Origin: Actinomycetes bacterium
Lineage (GTDB): Bacteria > Auribacterota > JAJCYG01
Length of the DNA: 64,000 nt
Assembly (NCBI GenBank): GCA_029263055.1
Contig: JAJCYG010000107.1
Span: 1 to 64,000, forward strand
Reading direction: 5' to 3'
A model generated the notes under the pieces. The model ran no database searches. It was not told where the DNA came from and saw nothing but the letters and a program-made list of their open reading frames with translations. Positions 44,150 through 52,289 of this stretch are shown here, piece after piece; position 1 is the first letter of the stretch, and each line of letters starts with the position of its first letter. The translations under genes and the position numbers were made by a program.

Positions 44150-44895
44150 CACTTTTTGTAAAAAACCTGCATTAAAAATAACCCCTCAGCTGGCATGTTT
44201 TTACCTGCTTTACGCCGATCCTTGGCTTCAAGTGCCTTTTTAGCCCAATCAGAGGTCTCTTTTCCCCGTCCTACCTCGACTAAAGTGCCCACCAGACCCC
44301 GAACCATCTTATAGAGGAAGCCATCCCCCCAAATATCGACTAAAACCATCTCTCCCCCTCGTTTGATCTCTATGTCAAATAGGGTTCGAACACCATCTTG
44401 TTCTTTATTCTCTTCAGTTAAAGATTTAAAGGATGTAAAATCATGCTTGCCAATCAAATGCTGAGCCGCTTCTCGCATCGCGTCCAAATCTAAAGGATAA
44501 AGCAAATGCGCCGATGTTCTACTTTTAAAGATCGGTTTTGGCTTGCCACAATAAATATGATAGCGATACCACTTCTTAACCGGATCAAACCGCGCATGAA
44601 ACTTGGGATCAACCTCAACCGCAGACAAAACCCCAATCTCATCAGGCAAAGTTGAATTAAGCGCAGACACATATTTTAAAACTGGAAACGTCCCATCATC
44701 ATCAAAATGAACTGTCTGCCCCAACGCATGCACACCCGCATCTGTACGAGAAGATCCAAACGTCTCAATCTTCTTATTCGTAATCAGCTCTAACGCTTTC
44801 TCCAATTCCTCTTGAATCGTCAACGCATTAGTCTGGCGCTGCCACCCTGAATAATTTGTTCCATCATATTGAAGAACGAGTTTGATTCGTCTCAT
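44146..44895 (-). CDS. truA: tRNA pseudouridine(38-40) synthase
   Basis: 249 residues; modifies uridines 38-40 of the tRNA anticodon arm. The catalytic aspartate is D52 in GSSRTDAGVHALGQ, and the N terminus RIKLVLQYDGTNYSGWQRQ is typical. The ATG at 44895 is preferred to a TTG two codons upstream. It lies directly downstream of asd. Confidence 0.96.
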   Translation of the reverse strand: MRRIKLVLQYDGTNYSGWQRQTNALTIQEELEKALELITNKKIETFGSSRTDAGVHALGQTVHFDDDGTFPVLKYVSALNSTLPDEIGVLSAVEVDPKFHARFDPVKKWYRYHIYCGKPKPIFKSRTSAHLLYPLDLDAMREAAQHLIGKHDFTSFKSLTEENKEQDGVRTLFDIEIKRGGEMVLVDIWGDGFLYKMVRGLVGTLVEVGRGKETSDWAKKALEAKDRRKAGKNMPAEGLFLMQVFYKKC

Positions 44896-44901
44896 TTTCA
44901 A

Positions 44902-45954
44902 CTAAGAAGAACTAACTTGTTTTTTGAGGAGTTCGGGATGGGCGACGAGGTATTCTCCGATTTGGATCGCATTTAGAGCTGCCCCTTTACGGAGGTTGTC
45001 TGCCACGACCCACATTTCTAAGCCGTTTTCTAATGAGAGGTCTTCGCGAATACGGCCGACAAAGACTGGGTCTTGGCCGGTTGCGTTGCTGGCTAAAGGA
45101 AACTCGCCTTTGTCTAAGTCATCTTGAACTTGCACACCAGGTGCTTTAGATAAAAGTTCTCTGGCTTGATCTGCGGTGATTTTTTTCTCGGTCTCTACAT
45201 TCACTGCTTCACTATGTGCGCGTTCTACTGGAACACGAACCGTGGTTGCAGTCACTCGAATGGAATCATCACCCATGATCTTTTTGGTTTCGTTGATCAT
45301 TTTAAGTTCTTCTTCAGAATAACCATTTTTCATGAAGGCATTTTCTTGTGGAATCTGCGGTAAAATATTAAACGCAATCTGATGTGGAAAAATCTGACGT
45401 TGATAAACTCTATTTTCAATGATTGCTTGCGCTTCAGCATACATCTCTTGAATCGCTTTGACTCCAGCACCTGAAACAGATTGGTAAGTTGAAACCACAA
45501 TCCGTTTAATTTTACCGGCATCGTGCAATGGTTTGAGTGCCACCACCATTTGAATAGTCGAACAATTTGGATTGGCAATGCAGCCGTTATGATCTTTAAT
45601 CGCATCAGGATTGACTTCAGGCACCACTAATGGCGTGTTGGGATCCATACGAAACGCACTGGTATTATCAACTGAAACCGCCCCTGCTTTAATTGCAGCA
45701 GGCACAAATTTTTTGCTGATCGAACCACCCGCACTAAACAGAGCAATCTCAATTCCTTCAAAAGAGTTTTCATTCAAGACTTGAACTTCAATCTCTTTAC
45801 CTTTAAAGGAAAGCTTTTTGCCTGCGGAACGTTCTGAAGCAAGTAGACGCAGTTCGTTTATAGGAAAATTTCTTTCCTCTAAAATAGAGAGCATCTCATG
45901 GCCGACAGCCCCGGTTGCTCCTACGACAGCGATGTTAAATTTTTGGGTACTCAT
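44902..45954 (-). CDS. asd: Aspartate-semialdehyde dehydrogenase
   Basis: 350 residues; supplies aspartate semialdehyde for lysine, threonine and methionine, and thus feeds dapA in the neighbouring cluster. VVGATGAVGHEML binds NADP, C131 in NPNCSTIQ is the active-site nucleophile, and RVPVERAHSEAVN is conserved. AAAGG precedes the ATG. It follows leuB after a 50-bp gap that contains a REP-like palindrome. Confidence 0.97.
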   Translation of the reverse strand: MSTQKFNIAVVGATGAVGHEMLSILEERNFPINELRLLASERSAGKKLSFKGKEIEVQVLNENSFEGIEIALFSAGGSISKKFVPAAIKAGAVSVDNTSAFRMDPNTPLVVPEVNPDAIKDHNGCIANPNCSTIQMVVALKPLHDAGKIKRIVVSTYQSVSGAGVKAIQEMYAEAQAIIENRVYQRQIFPHQIAFNILPQIPQENAFMKNGYSEEELKMINETKKIMGDDSIRVTATTVRVPVERAHSEAVNVETEKKITADQARELLSKAPGVQVQDDLDKGEFPLASNATGQDPVFVGRIREDLSLENGLEMWVVADNLRKGAALNAIQIGEYLVAHPELLKKQVSSS

Positions 45955-45968
45955 TTTGTTTACCTTTC

Positions 45969-45997
45969 GGGGTCAGGCACCTTCGGAGCCAGACCCC
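45969..45997. repeat. REP-like palindrome between leuB and asd
   Basis: GGGGTC-A-GGC and GCC-A-GACCCC pair around a 9-base ACCTTCGGA loop. The GGGGTCAGGCACC half recalls short palindromic repeats that are scattered in many genomes with RAYT-type transposases. No second full copy was seen here; a partial resemblance (AAATAGGGGTCA) lies near 55310-55321. Confidence 0.55.
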
Positions 45998-46004
45998 TGT
46001 GGAA

Positions 46005-47081
46005 CTAAACTTTTACTCCGTCTACGGCGAGTTCAGCGACAAGGTCGCCCACTTCTTTAGTGCCATAGCCCATTTTACCGGCTGATAGAGATTTAATTTT
46101 TTCTGCGACCACTTTTTTCACTGCGTTTTCAATTCGATCTGCAGCAGTTTTTTCACCTAAGATGTCGAGCATCATGCCACCAGCACAAATTGCGGCTAAC
46201 GGATTAATCACGTTTTGTCCTGTATATTTAGGAGCTGATCCACCGATTGGCTCAAACATGGAAACCCCTTGTGGATTAATGTTTCCACCTGCAGCAATCC
46301 CCATCCCACCTTGGATCATGGCGCCCAAATCAGTGATAATGTCACCAAACATATTGTCCGTCACAATCACATCAAACCACTCAGGATTTTTCACCATCCA
46401 CATACAGGTGGCATCAACATGTGCGTAATCAGTCTTAATGTCGCTATATTCTTCAGCGACTTCATTAAACGTACGCTCCCACAAATCATGCGCAAATGTG
46501 AGCACATTTGTTTTTCCACACAGCGTCACTTTCTTTTCTTTATCTCGTTGACGTGCCACTTCAAACGCATAACGAATACAACGCTCAACCCCTTGACGGG
46601 AATTAATACTTTCTTGGATAGCGACTTCGTCAGGTGTTCCTTTTTTCAAAAAACCACCCGCGCCGCAATACAACCCTTCGGTGTTTTCACGCACCACAGT
46701 AAAATTAATATCTTCAGGTCCTTTGTCTTTTAAAGGTGTTTCCACACCTTCATACAAAACAACCGGACGCAAATTAATGTATTGGTCTAAAGAAAAACGA
46801 GCTTTCAGTAAAATCCCTTTTTCCAAAATCCCAGGTTTCACATCAGGGTGCCCAATCGCTCCCAAATAAATCGCATCAACTTTTTTCAAATCTTCAATCA
46901 CAGAATCAGGCAAAGTTTCGCCTGTCTTCATGTAACGTTCTCCACCTAAATCAAAATCAACAAATTCACATTTAAAGCCTTCCAAACCTTCAACAGCCTT
47001 AATGACTTTGATCCCTTCACGAACCACTTCTGGCCCCGTTCCATCCCCACCAATAACCCCAATCTTATAAGTCTTGCTCAT
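46005..47081 (-). CDS. leuB: 3-isopropylmalate dehydrogenase
   Basis: 358 residues of the isocitrate/isopropylmalate dehydrogenase family. VIGGDGTGPEVVREG, LDQYINLRPV, VVRENTEGLY, the catalytic KTNVLTFA lysine and DVIVTDNMFGDIITDLGA are all present. The sequence resembles the actinobacterial-type LeuB more than isocitrate dehydrogenase; related malate/tartrate enzymes are a less likely alternative. Other leu genes are not in the window. It starts an operon with asd and truA, and AGGAGAG precedes the ATG. Confidence 0.88.
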   Translation of the reverse strand: MSKTYKIGVIGGDGTGPEVVREGIKVIKAVEGLEGFKCEFVDFDLGGERYMKTGETLPDSVIEDLKKVDAIYLGAIGHPDVKPGILEKGILLKARFSLDQYINLRPVVLYEGVETPLKDKGPEDINFTVVRENTEGLYCGAGGFLKKGTPDEVAIQESINSRQGVERCIRYAFEVARQRDKEKKVTLCGKTNVLTFAHDLWERTFNEVAEEYSDIKTDYAHVDATCMWMVKNPEWFDVIVTDNMFGDIITDLGAMIQGGMGIAAGGNINPQGVSMFEPIGGSAPKYTGQNVINPLAAICAGGMMLDILGEKTAADRIENAVKKVVAEKIKSLSAGKMGYGTKEVGDLVAELAVDGVKV

Positions 47082-47164
47082 AATCTCTCCTAAATCCTTA
47101 CTATGTAAAAAAGGCCCTCATACGAAGGCTTCTAGAATAAACACCTAAACTATTAAAGCCAAAC

Positions 47165-47194
47165 AGTCTACTTAAATTCCCCACCCCTTGTCAA
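47165..47194 (-). promoter_or_regulatory. Promoter of leuB-asd-truA
   Basis: TTGACA (47189-47194) and TAGACT (47165-47170) are 18 bp apart on the minus strand. The predicted leader is about 77 nt and contains a small bulged hairpin followed by six T, which might act as an attenuator, although no leucine-rich leader peptide is visible. Confidence 0.55.
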
Positions 47195-47225
47195 TTCCCA
47201 AAAAAGACCCAATAAAAGGCTCAAA

Positions 47226-47939
47226 CTAAAGACTTCCAGCAACTTCAGGGTGATATCTGAGTTGTTCAATCTCTCTCAAAAGCTCTGGAGTGACTTGCCC
47301 CCAAATATTTGGTTTTGAATACAACCGATCAAGATTCATAAATTCAGGATCCTCATAATAATCAGTCAAATTAAGCAACTCTCTCTTCGCTAAAATCAAA
47401 GCTAAAAACTGAGTCCTAAAATAAAGATCTCTTAAATTAAAAATCAACTTTGGTATCTTTCCCACCCTTTCAGCATACCTTTTTGGTACAAGCTCAAATC
47501 CATTTTTTCCAATCAAATTAAAAACAATTCGAAATCCAAGTGAACCTAAAACAACTAGATGGCAAAGCTCTCCATAAGCATGGTCATTCATTTTTCTTAA
47601 TGAATCTACTGTACTTGCAAAAATTAAATAAGCATCACTGACTTCGCCCAACATTTGAAATCCACGATCAGAAAATTCAAATATCTCTTCTCGCCCTTCC
47701 TCAGTATAAGGATCTAGATTGACACTCTTTATTTCAATCCAAAGCCCCAACAACTCCTGATTCACTCGATGCTGCATCAACACCCATTCCAAAGTATCCA
47801 AATAGAGTTGATTCACAACCGAAATAGGCGCTAAATAATACTGAGATCTTTTTTGAACAGAATAAAAAGGAACTGAACTCTGAAAGGAAAGAGACACAAC
47901 CAACAAAAACAAAATAAGACGAATTGCTTTAATTTTCAT
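47226..47939 (-). CDS. Secreted hypothetical protein with YLAP motif
   Basis: 237 residues; I recognise no family. A signal-like segment (MKIKAIRLILFLLVVSLSF) is followed by QYYLAPISV at residues 33-41, the same motif as in the 763-residue protein at 4439-6730. The remainder is helical with a hydrophobic stretch near residues 125-140 and no Cys pairs or catalytic signature. Its ATG has no Shine-Dalgarno sequence and lies 16 nt after a TATTAT box. It is directly upstream of leuB but separated by that gene's promoter, so it is probably an independent unit. Confidence 0.75.
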   Translation of the reverse strand: MKIKAIRLILFLLVVSLSFQSSVPFYSVQKRSQYYLAPISVVNQLYLDTLEWVLMQHRVNQELLGLWIEIKSVNLDPYTEEGREEIFEFSDRGFQMLGEVSDAYLIFASTVDSLRKMNDHAYGELCHLVVLGSLGFRIVFNLIGKNGFELVPKRYAERVGKIPKLIFNLRDLYFRTQFLALILAKRELLNLTDYYEDPEFMNLDRLYSKPNIWGQVTPELLREIEQLRYHPEVAGSL

Positions 47940-47955
47940 AATAAACCAGACCAGA

Positions 47956-47985
47956 ATAATATACGAAATACATACCTCTAGTCAA
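47956..47985 (-). promoter_or_regulatory. Promoter of the YLAP-motif gene at 47226
   Basis: TTGACT (47980-47985) and TATTAT (47956-47961) are 18 bp apart on the minus strand. The leader would be about 9 nt without a ribosome binding site. Confidence 0.5.
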
Positions 47986-48021
47986 GTTACAGCGACGGCT
48001 TCACTAGAACATTCTAACGGA

Positions 48022-48241
48022 GTGTTGAAGTGTTGCCTCAAAGGGCATCTGAGGAGCCAGGGGCCCAGAGAAAGTTGCCTTCCGACAGGGGCTCCAGTAG
48101 GCGCAGCGAAGCGAAGCCGGAAGGAGACCCTGCCTAAGAAGGCAACTTTTTCTGGGTGTGGATTCGAGTATGAGTGAGTCTGGTGACTTGCCGGGCGGCA
48201 AGTCGCCTAGGGAACGGCCCTTTGAGGCAACACTTCAACAC
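48022..48241 (+). repeat. GC-rich multi-stem palindromic element: candidate structured RNA or miniature mobile element
   Basis: The outer arms are a perfect 25-bp inverted repeat (48022-48046 with 48217-48241). Inside are two hairpins. The first is long: 19-bp arms at 48064-48082 and 48138-48156, then a 10-bp stem at 48086-48095 and 48123-48132. The second is 11 bp with a GGGC loop (48182-48192 and 48197-48207). The two non-Watson-Crick positions in the 19-bp and 11-bp stems become G-U pairs only in a plus-strand RNA; a G-A mismatch is in the 10-bp stem. The element is much richer in G and C than its surroundings. It fills the only gene-free stretch over 300 bp (47940-48287). I could not match it to tmRNA, RNase P, SRP or 6S RNA, and I see no clear promoter, terminator or target duplication. 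Confidence 0.7.
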
Positions 48242-48287
48242 GCAGTGATACCAGGCTAATTTTAAAATAAATGAGCAATGAATCTAA

Positions 48288-49448
48288 CTAAGCGATTTCT
48301 TGTTTGGTTTGGAGTTGGGATTGGTATGGGAGAAAGATGGTAAAGGTAGTGCCTTTGCCCACTTTGCTTTGGAGAGCAATGTTGCCCCCATGACGTTCTA
48401 CGATTTTTTTGGAAATGGAAAGACCAAGGCCTGAGCCTTTGCCCCCTTCTTTAGTCGTAAAAAAGGTTTCAAAGATTTTCTCTTTTAATTCGTCAGGGAT
48501 CCCCTTACCGGTATCTTTAAAATCAATTTCAAGACCTGTTTCTTTTCTGCGCAACACTATTTCTAATGTTCCCTTAGAATCCATAGCATGCAACGCGTTG
48601 ACAATCATGTTCACAAAAACTTGGCGAATCAGCCCAATACTTAATTTAATTTCAGGAATGCTTTCTTCAGTTTTTATTTCAAACTTAACTTCACGACCAA
48701 TTGGATTGTCATGATACAAAGCAACCAAATCTTCAAGCATTAATTTGACATCTAAACTTTTCTCTTCATTGCTATCTCCCCGAGCAAAGTTTAAAAAGTC
48801 CATGGCAATATTTCGACATTGATGAATTTGATCTTCAACTGTTTTCAGGTAATCTTGATACTTATCTTCTTTGAGATGCTCAGCTTCATTAGCATTAATT
48901 TTCTTCATCATCAAATCTACATAACCTTGAATCACCGTCAGAGGATTATTAATCTCATGCACCACACCGCATGTTAACTCCCCTAATGAAGCACTCTTCT
49001 CTGATTGAACAAGAAGATCTTCAAGATTTTCTTTTTCTTTATTTAAGTGATGAAGCTGTTCTAATGCCTGATGTGCTTTTTCTCTCTTTTTTAACCCATT
49101 TTCCACATTGCTTAAAATATCAGCAGCTTCAAAAGGTTTGTGAATATAGTCTTGCGCTCCCAAACGCAATGCAGCTTTCGCTGTTTCTAAATTAGCAAAG
49201 CCTGTGACAACCAACACTTCCCGCGTTGCATCTTGTTCTTTAGAATAATGCAGCACCTCAATGCCAGTCATATCAGCCATGTGGATATCAGTGATGATGT
49301 AGTCCACAGGCTGCTCCTCCAAAAGAGCAACAGCCTGCTTTCCACTTTCAGCCATGATCACATCGTAATCATCCTTTAAAATCATTTCTAACGATCTTAA
49401 AGCGCCTTGTTCATCATCCACAGCTAAGATAAGGGACCTTTTACTCAT
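48288..49448 (-). CDS. Receiver-histidine kinase hybrid, soluble
   Basis: 386 residues. An N-terminal receiver domain has the acidic pair D11/D12, phospho-acceptor D54 (IITDIHMADMTG) and HKPF. A coiled-coil linker leads to a HisKA domain with H164 in GVVHEINNPLTVIQG and a complete HATPase domain (DTGKGIPDELKEKIFETFFTTK, GSGLGLSISKKIV). No membrane segment or sensor domain is present, so it takes input by phosphotransfer onto its own receiver. It follows fadL by 2 bp and should be co-expressed with it from the sigma-54 promoter. Confidence 0.93.
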   Translation of the reverse strand: MSKRSLILAVDDEQGALRSLEMILKDDYDVIMAESGKQAVALLEEQPVDYIITDIHMADMTGIEVLHYSKEQDATREVLVVTGFANLETAKAALRLGAQDYIHKPFEAADILSNVENGLKKREKAHQALEQLHHLNKEKENLEDLLVQSEKSASLGELTCGVVHEINNPLTVIQGYVDLMMKKINANEAEHLKEDKYQDYLKTVEDQIHQCRNIAMDFLNFARGDSNEEKSLDVKLMLEDLVALYHDNPIGREVKFEIKTEESIPEIKLSIGLIRQVFVNMIVNALHAMDSKGTLEIVLRRKETGLEIDFKDTGKGIPDELKEKIFETFFTTKEGGKGSGLGLSISKKIVERHGGNIALQSKVGKGTTFTIFLPYQSQLQTKQEIA

Positions 49449-49450
49449 AG

Positions 49451-50707
49451 TTAGAATCGTACCGTTGCGTTCACACCAACTAAAATCGCATCTGTATCAT
49501 AGTTTCCATTTACAGAAGCCAAAGGTGCTCCAACGCTGTTAGTGATACTCCTTCCTTCAAAGTGAACCCATTGAAAAGCAGTGTCGATCTGCAGATCTTT
49601 ATAACGCCAGGTTATCCCTGTACTCAGACCCAATCGATCTGCATCAGGCACCAATGCATTAAATGTATTATCTGGAATAGGTGTTTCCGTCCAAATAAAC
49701 CCTAAGTGAGCATCAAATCCTGGACACACCTCATAGGTTGCACTTGCGTTATAAGTAAACACATTGTCAAACTCTCCACGAAAGTTTGTGTCTGTGATCA
49801 ATGGATTTGATGTTGATTTGATGACAAGTGAATTCACTGTTTCCCATCTTGCCCAATCCAACACAAACTCAAGTTTGAGTTTTCCCCATTGGTATCCATA
49901 TCCCCCTTGAAGAACCATTGGATATTTAATCCGTGCGTGAGCATCCCCTGTAAGCAAACCACCCCCTAAAGCACCAGGAAGGCGTACACGAACATCCCCA
50001 TCAAGTCGACTGGTTTGCTCGCTTCTTAAAGTAAATGCCAAAGAATGATTTTCTGCAGGCAAATAAAGCACCGAAGCATTAAACCCAACAGAGGTATCTT
50101 CCCCTTTAAACTCAGCCCCTCCATCTAATGTTCGAGGTGCTCCTGCTAAAGCTCCAAAGTCAACAACCCGTTGCAATTCCCCATCGGAATACGAGATATC
50201 AACCCCTGAACCCACAGAGAGTTTTTCATTAAGTTTATACGCTCCAGTAATAGTGTAATTGGCAACTTTAAGTCGAGCCTTTTGCACAACTGGCGCAATA
50301 GGACTGGAAAGTTCGTAAACTTTTGCCAACCCATAAGGTGCTGACACACCAAATCCAAGCGTCGCGTTTTCCAAATTTAGTTTAGCTAAATTCCAAGTCG
50401 CAAAAACATTTGGAACATGCGCACTTTTTCGTTTTGATTTTTCATCCACAATAGGTTTGTTTTCGTGATCGGTTCGGTCTGTCACATAGTAACCTCCGGC
50501 CGTCAACTGAAACCCTTTTGAAAATGCTGTGGCTGCTGGGTTGTAATAAACTGAATGCGGTTCGTTCATCTCTGTGATGACCGCATTTCCTTTAGCCAAC
50601 CCCCGTGCTGTTTGTGTCGGCAGTCGATAAGCAAAACCAAACGCTACGTCTGGTACCATTATCGCCACTAACGCAAATAAACTGATCATGGCTTTTATCG
50701 TTTTCAT
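49451..50707 (-). CDS. fadL: FadL/TodX-family outer-membrane transporter
   Basis: 418 residues. Signal peptide cleaved after VAFG (residue 24), then the FadL hatch-like start FAYRLPTQTARGLAKGNAVITEMNEPHSVYYNPAATAF, in which the NPA motif is diagnostic. A predicted beta barrel follows and ends in an aromatic (VRF), as required for outer-membrane insertion. Family members import long-chain fatty acids or aromatic hydrocarbons; the substrate here is unknown. It has a clear sigma-54 promoter and lies between NtrC-type regulator and kinase genes, so its expression is probably signal-controlled. AAAGGGA precedes the ATG. Confidence 0.92.
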   Translation of the reverse strand: MKTIKAMISLFALVAIMVPDVAFGFAYRLPTQTARGLAKGNAVITEMNEPHSVYYNPAATAFSKGFQLTAGGYYVTDRTDHENKPIVDEKSKRKSAHVPNVFATWNLAKLNLENATLGFGVSAPYGLAKVYELSSPIAPVVQKARLKVANYTITGAYKLNEKLSVGSGVDISYSDGELQRVVDFGALAGAPRTLDGGAEFKGEDTSVGFNASVLYLPAENHSLAFTLRSEQTSRLDGDVRVRLPGALGGGLLTGDAHARIKYPMVLQGGYGYQWGKLKLEFVLDWARWETVNSLVIKSTSNPLITDTNFRGEFDNVFTYNASATYEVCPGFDAHLGFIWTETPIPDNTFNALVPDADRLGLSTGITWRYKDLQIDTAFQWVHFEGRSITNSVGAPLASVNGNYDTDAILVGVNATVRF

Positions 50708-50754
50708 TTAGTTAGATCCCTTTCTTATTTGGTTTATACAACCGGCATGTATAA

Positions 50755-50770
50755 AGCAATAGTGATGCCA
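50755..50770 (-). promoter_or_regulatory. Sigma-54 promoter of fadL
   Basis: The minus strand reads TGGCATCACTATTGCT, matching the -24/-12 consensus TGGCAC-N5-TTGCW at all but one base with exact spacing. The start would lie near 50745, about 38 nt before the fadL ATG. Two NtrC-type activators are encoded just upstream. Confidence 0.8.
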
Positions 50771-50870
50771 AGTTTAGAAAGAGACACAAAGATTCTATAA
50801 GCTCTTACAAATAATCAAGTTATAGTAATTTAGATGGTGTAATAGAGAGGTTTTATCAGAGACTTAACTC

Positions 50871-50884
50871 GTACAAATATGTAC
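50871..50884. promoter_or_regulatory. Palindromic upstream site, candidate NtrC-type activator site
   Basis: GTACAAATATGTAC is a near-perfect palindrome about 100 bp upstream of the sigma-54 promoter, where activator sites are normally found. The inner 12 bases TACAAATATGTA recur at 56735-56746 in front of the second regulator gene. Confidence 0.6.
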
Positions 50885-50885
50885 G

Positions 50886-52289
50886 TTAATCTTTAGATTG
50901 GATCCCTAATTGGTCCATTTTGTACTTAATGATTCGGCGGGTGGTCTTTAGAAGCTTTGCCGCATTGGTCTGAACATGGTTGCTTTCTTTTAAAGCTTCT
51001 TCAATCAAATTCTTTTCATACTCTGAAATCAAATCATCTAAAGAGAGCTCATTATCTTTTAAAGAAATGCCGTTAGCAGCCGCAACAGGTGCTAAAGAGC
51101 CATTTGATTTAGGAGATGATTGTAATTGAGGCGGCAAATGCTGAGGCAGCACTTCTTTTGCATCACATGTCACAAGCAACCTTTCTACGATATTTTGAAG
51201 TTCTCGCACATTTCCAGACCACTGCCATCCTTCTAGTACAGACAAGGTCTCATCTGAAAAACGTTCTACAGAAGCAGGAATATCTTTTTTCAACTTTTGA
51301 ACCAGATGATGAACTAGCACAGGAATATCTTCTTTACGTTCACGCAAAGGAGGAAGTTCAATAGGAATCACGGAAAGCCGATAATATAAGTCTTCACGGA
51401 AACGACCTGCTTGCACTTCTCCCCATAAATCTTTATTCGTGGCAGCAATCACACGGGTATCCACTTTAATGTTTTCTGTTCCCCCAACTCGGCGAAACTC
51501 ACGCTCTTGTAACACACGCAATAACTTCACTTGAGTCCCTGATTCCATTTCCCCAATTTCGTCCAAAAAGAGAGTTCCCTTATTCGCCATTTCAAACATA
51601 CCGCGTTTGGTTTTAATTGCGTCAGTAAAAGCCCCTTTTTCATGACCAAAGAGCTCACTTTCTAAAAGTTTTTCAGAGATAGCTGCGGTATGCAGCGCCA
51701 CAAAAGGAGCTTCTTTGCGCACGCCATTATAATGAATCGCACGCGCAACTAACTCTTTACCTGTTCCACTTTCACCTGTAATCAAAACGGTTGAAGCTGT
51801 ATCTAAAACACGAGAGATTTGGGTATAGAGCGCTTGCATTTTAGGCCCCTTCCCAATAATGTTCTCAAAGCCATAAGCTCGTTTGACTTCACCTCTAAGT
51901 TGATGCACTTCTTCTTGAAGCAATTTAGTTTGGAGTCCCTTTTGAACCACTACTTGAAGTTCTTCAGTGTTAAAAGGTTTAGTCAGGTAATCAAGTGCAC
52001 CTAATTTCATAGCTTCGACAGCTGTTTCCACTTCTTTAGTCGCAGTCACCATAATGACAGGAATAATTCCATCTAATGCACGAATGTCATTTAAAAGAGA
52101 GATACCAGAACGGTCAGGTAATTGAATATCAAAAATAAGGAGGTCAAAAAGCCCTTTTTCAAATTTAGCAAGGCCTTCGTCTGCTGTTTGGGCAAATTCA
52201 AGATCGCACTGATCTTTTAGAATCATTTTATATGATTCACGCGCTCCAACTTCGTCTTCAACTATTAGTATTTTGCGGTGTTGATTCAT
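50886..52289 (-). CDS. NtrC-family sigma-54 response regulator
   Basis: 467 residues: receiver domain with acidic E11/D12 and phospho-acceptor D54, AAA+ domain with Walker A GESGTGKE (172-179), and a Fis-type HTH at the C terminus (NAAKLLKTTRRIIKYKMDQLGI). The sigma-54 contact loop reads GAFTDA (219-224) instead of GAFTGA, a change that keeps the essential threonine. Its start overlaps the end of the GAF-PAS kinase gene by 32 bp, so the two form a cognate pair. It lies directly upstream of fadL and is the likely activator of its sigma-54 promoter. Confidence 0.95.
   Translation of the reverse strand: MNQHRKILIVEDEVGARESYKMILKDQCDLEFAQTADEGLAKFEKGLFDLLIFDIQLPDRSGISLLNDIRALDGIIPVIMVTATKEVETAVEAMKLGALDYLTKPFNTEELQVVVQKGLQTKLLQEEVHQLRGEVKRAYGFENIIGKGPKMQALYTQISRVLDTASTVLITGESGTGKELVARAIHYNGVRKEAPFVALHTAAISEKLLESELFGHEKGAFTDAIKTKRGMFEMANKGTLFLDEIGEMESGTQVKLLRVLQEREFRRVGGTENIKVDTRVIAATNKDLWGEVQAGRFREDLYYRLSVIPIELPPLRERKEDIPVLVHHLVQKLKKDIPASVERFSDETLSVLEGWQWSGNVRELQNIVERLLVTCDAKEVLPQHLPPQLQSSPKSNGSLAPVAAANGISLKDNELSLDDLISEYEKNLIEEALKESNHVQTNAAKLLKTTRRIIKYKMDQLGIQSKD

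Noticed and set aside
47082..47158. Leucine attenuator in the leuB leader
   Set aside because: A bulged hairpin followed by T residues is present, but there is no leader peptide with leucine codons and the stem is weak.
48004..48201. 65-codon minus-strand reading frame inside the palindromic element
   Set aside because: It reads through the GC-rich stems, has biased composition and no ribosome binding site; the DNA there is explained by its inverted-repeat structure.
48022..48241. Possible identity of the palindromic element as tmRNA, RNase P RNA, SRP RNA or 6S RNA
   Set aside because: The conserved cores of these RNAs (for example the SRP GGAA helix with its symmetric loop, or the RNase P P4 region) were not found; GCCGGAAGGAG near 48116 lacks the surrounding SRP consensus.
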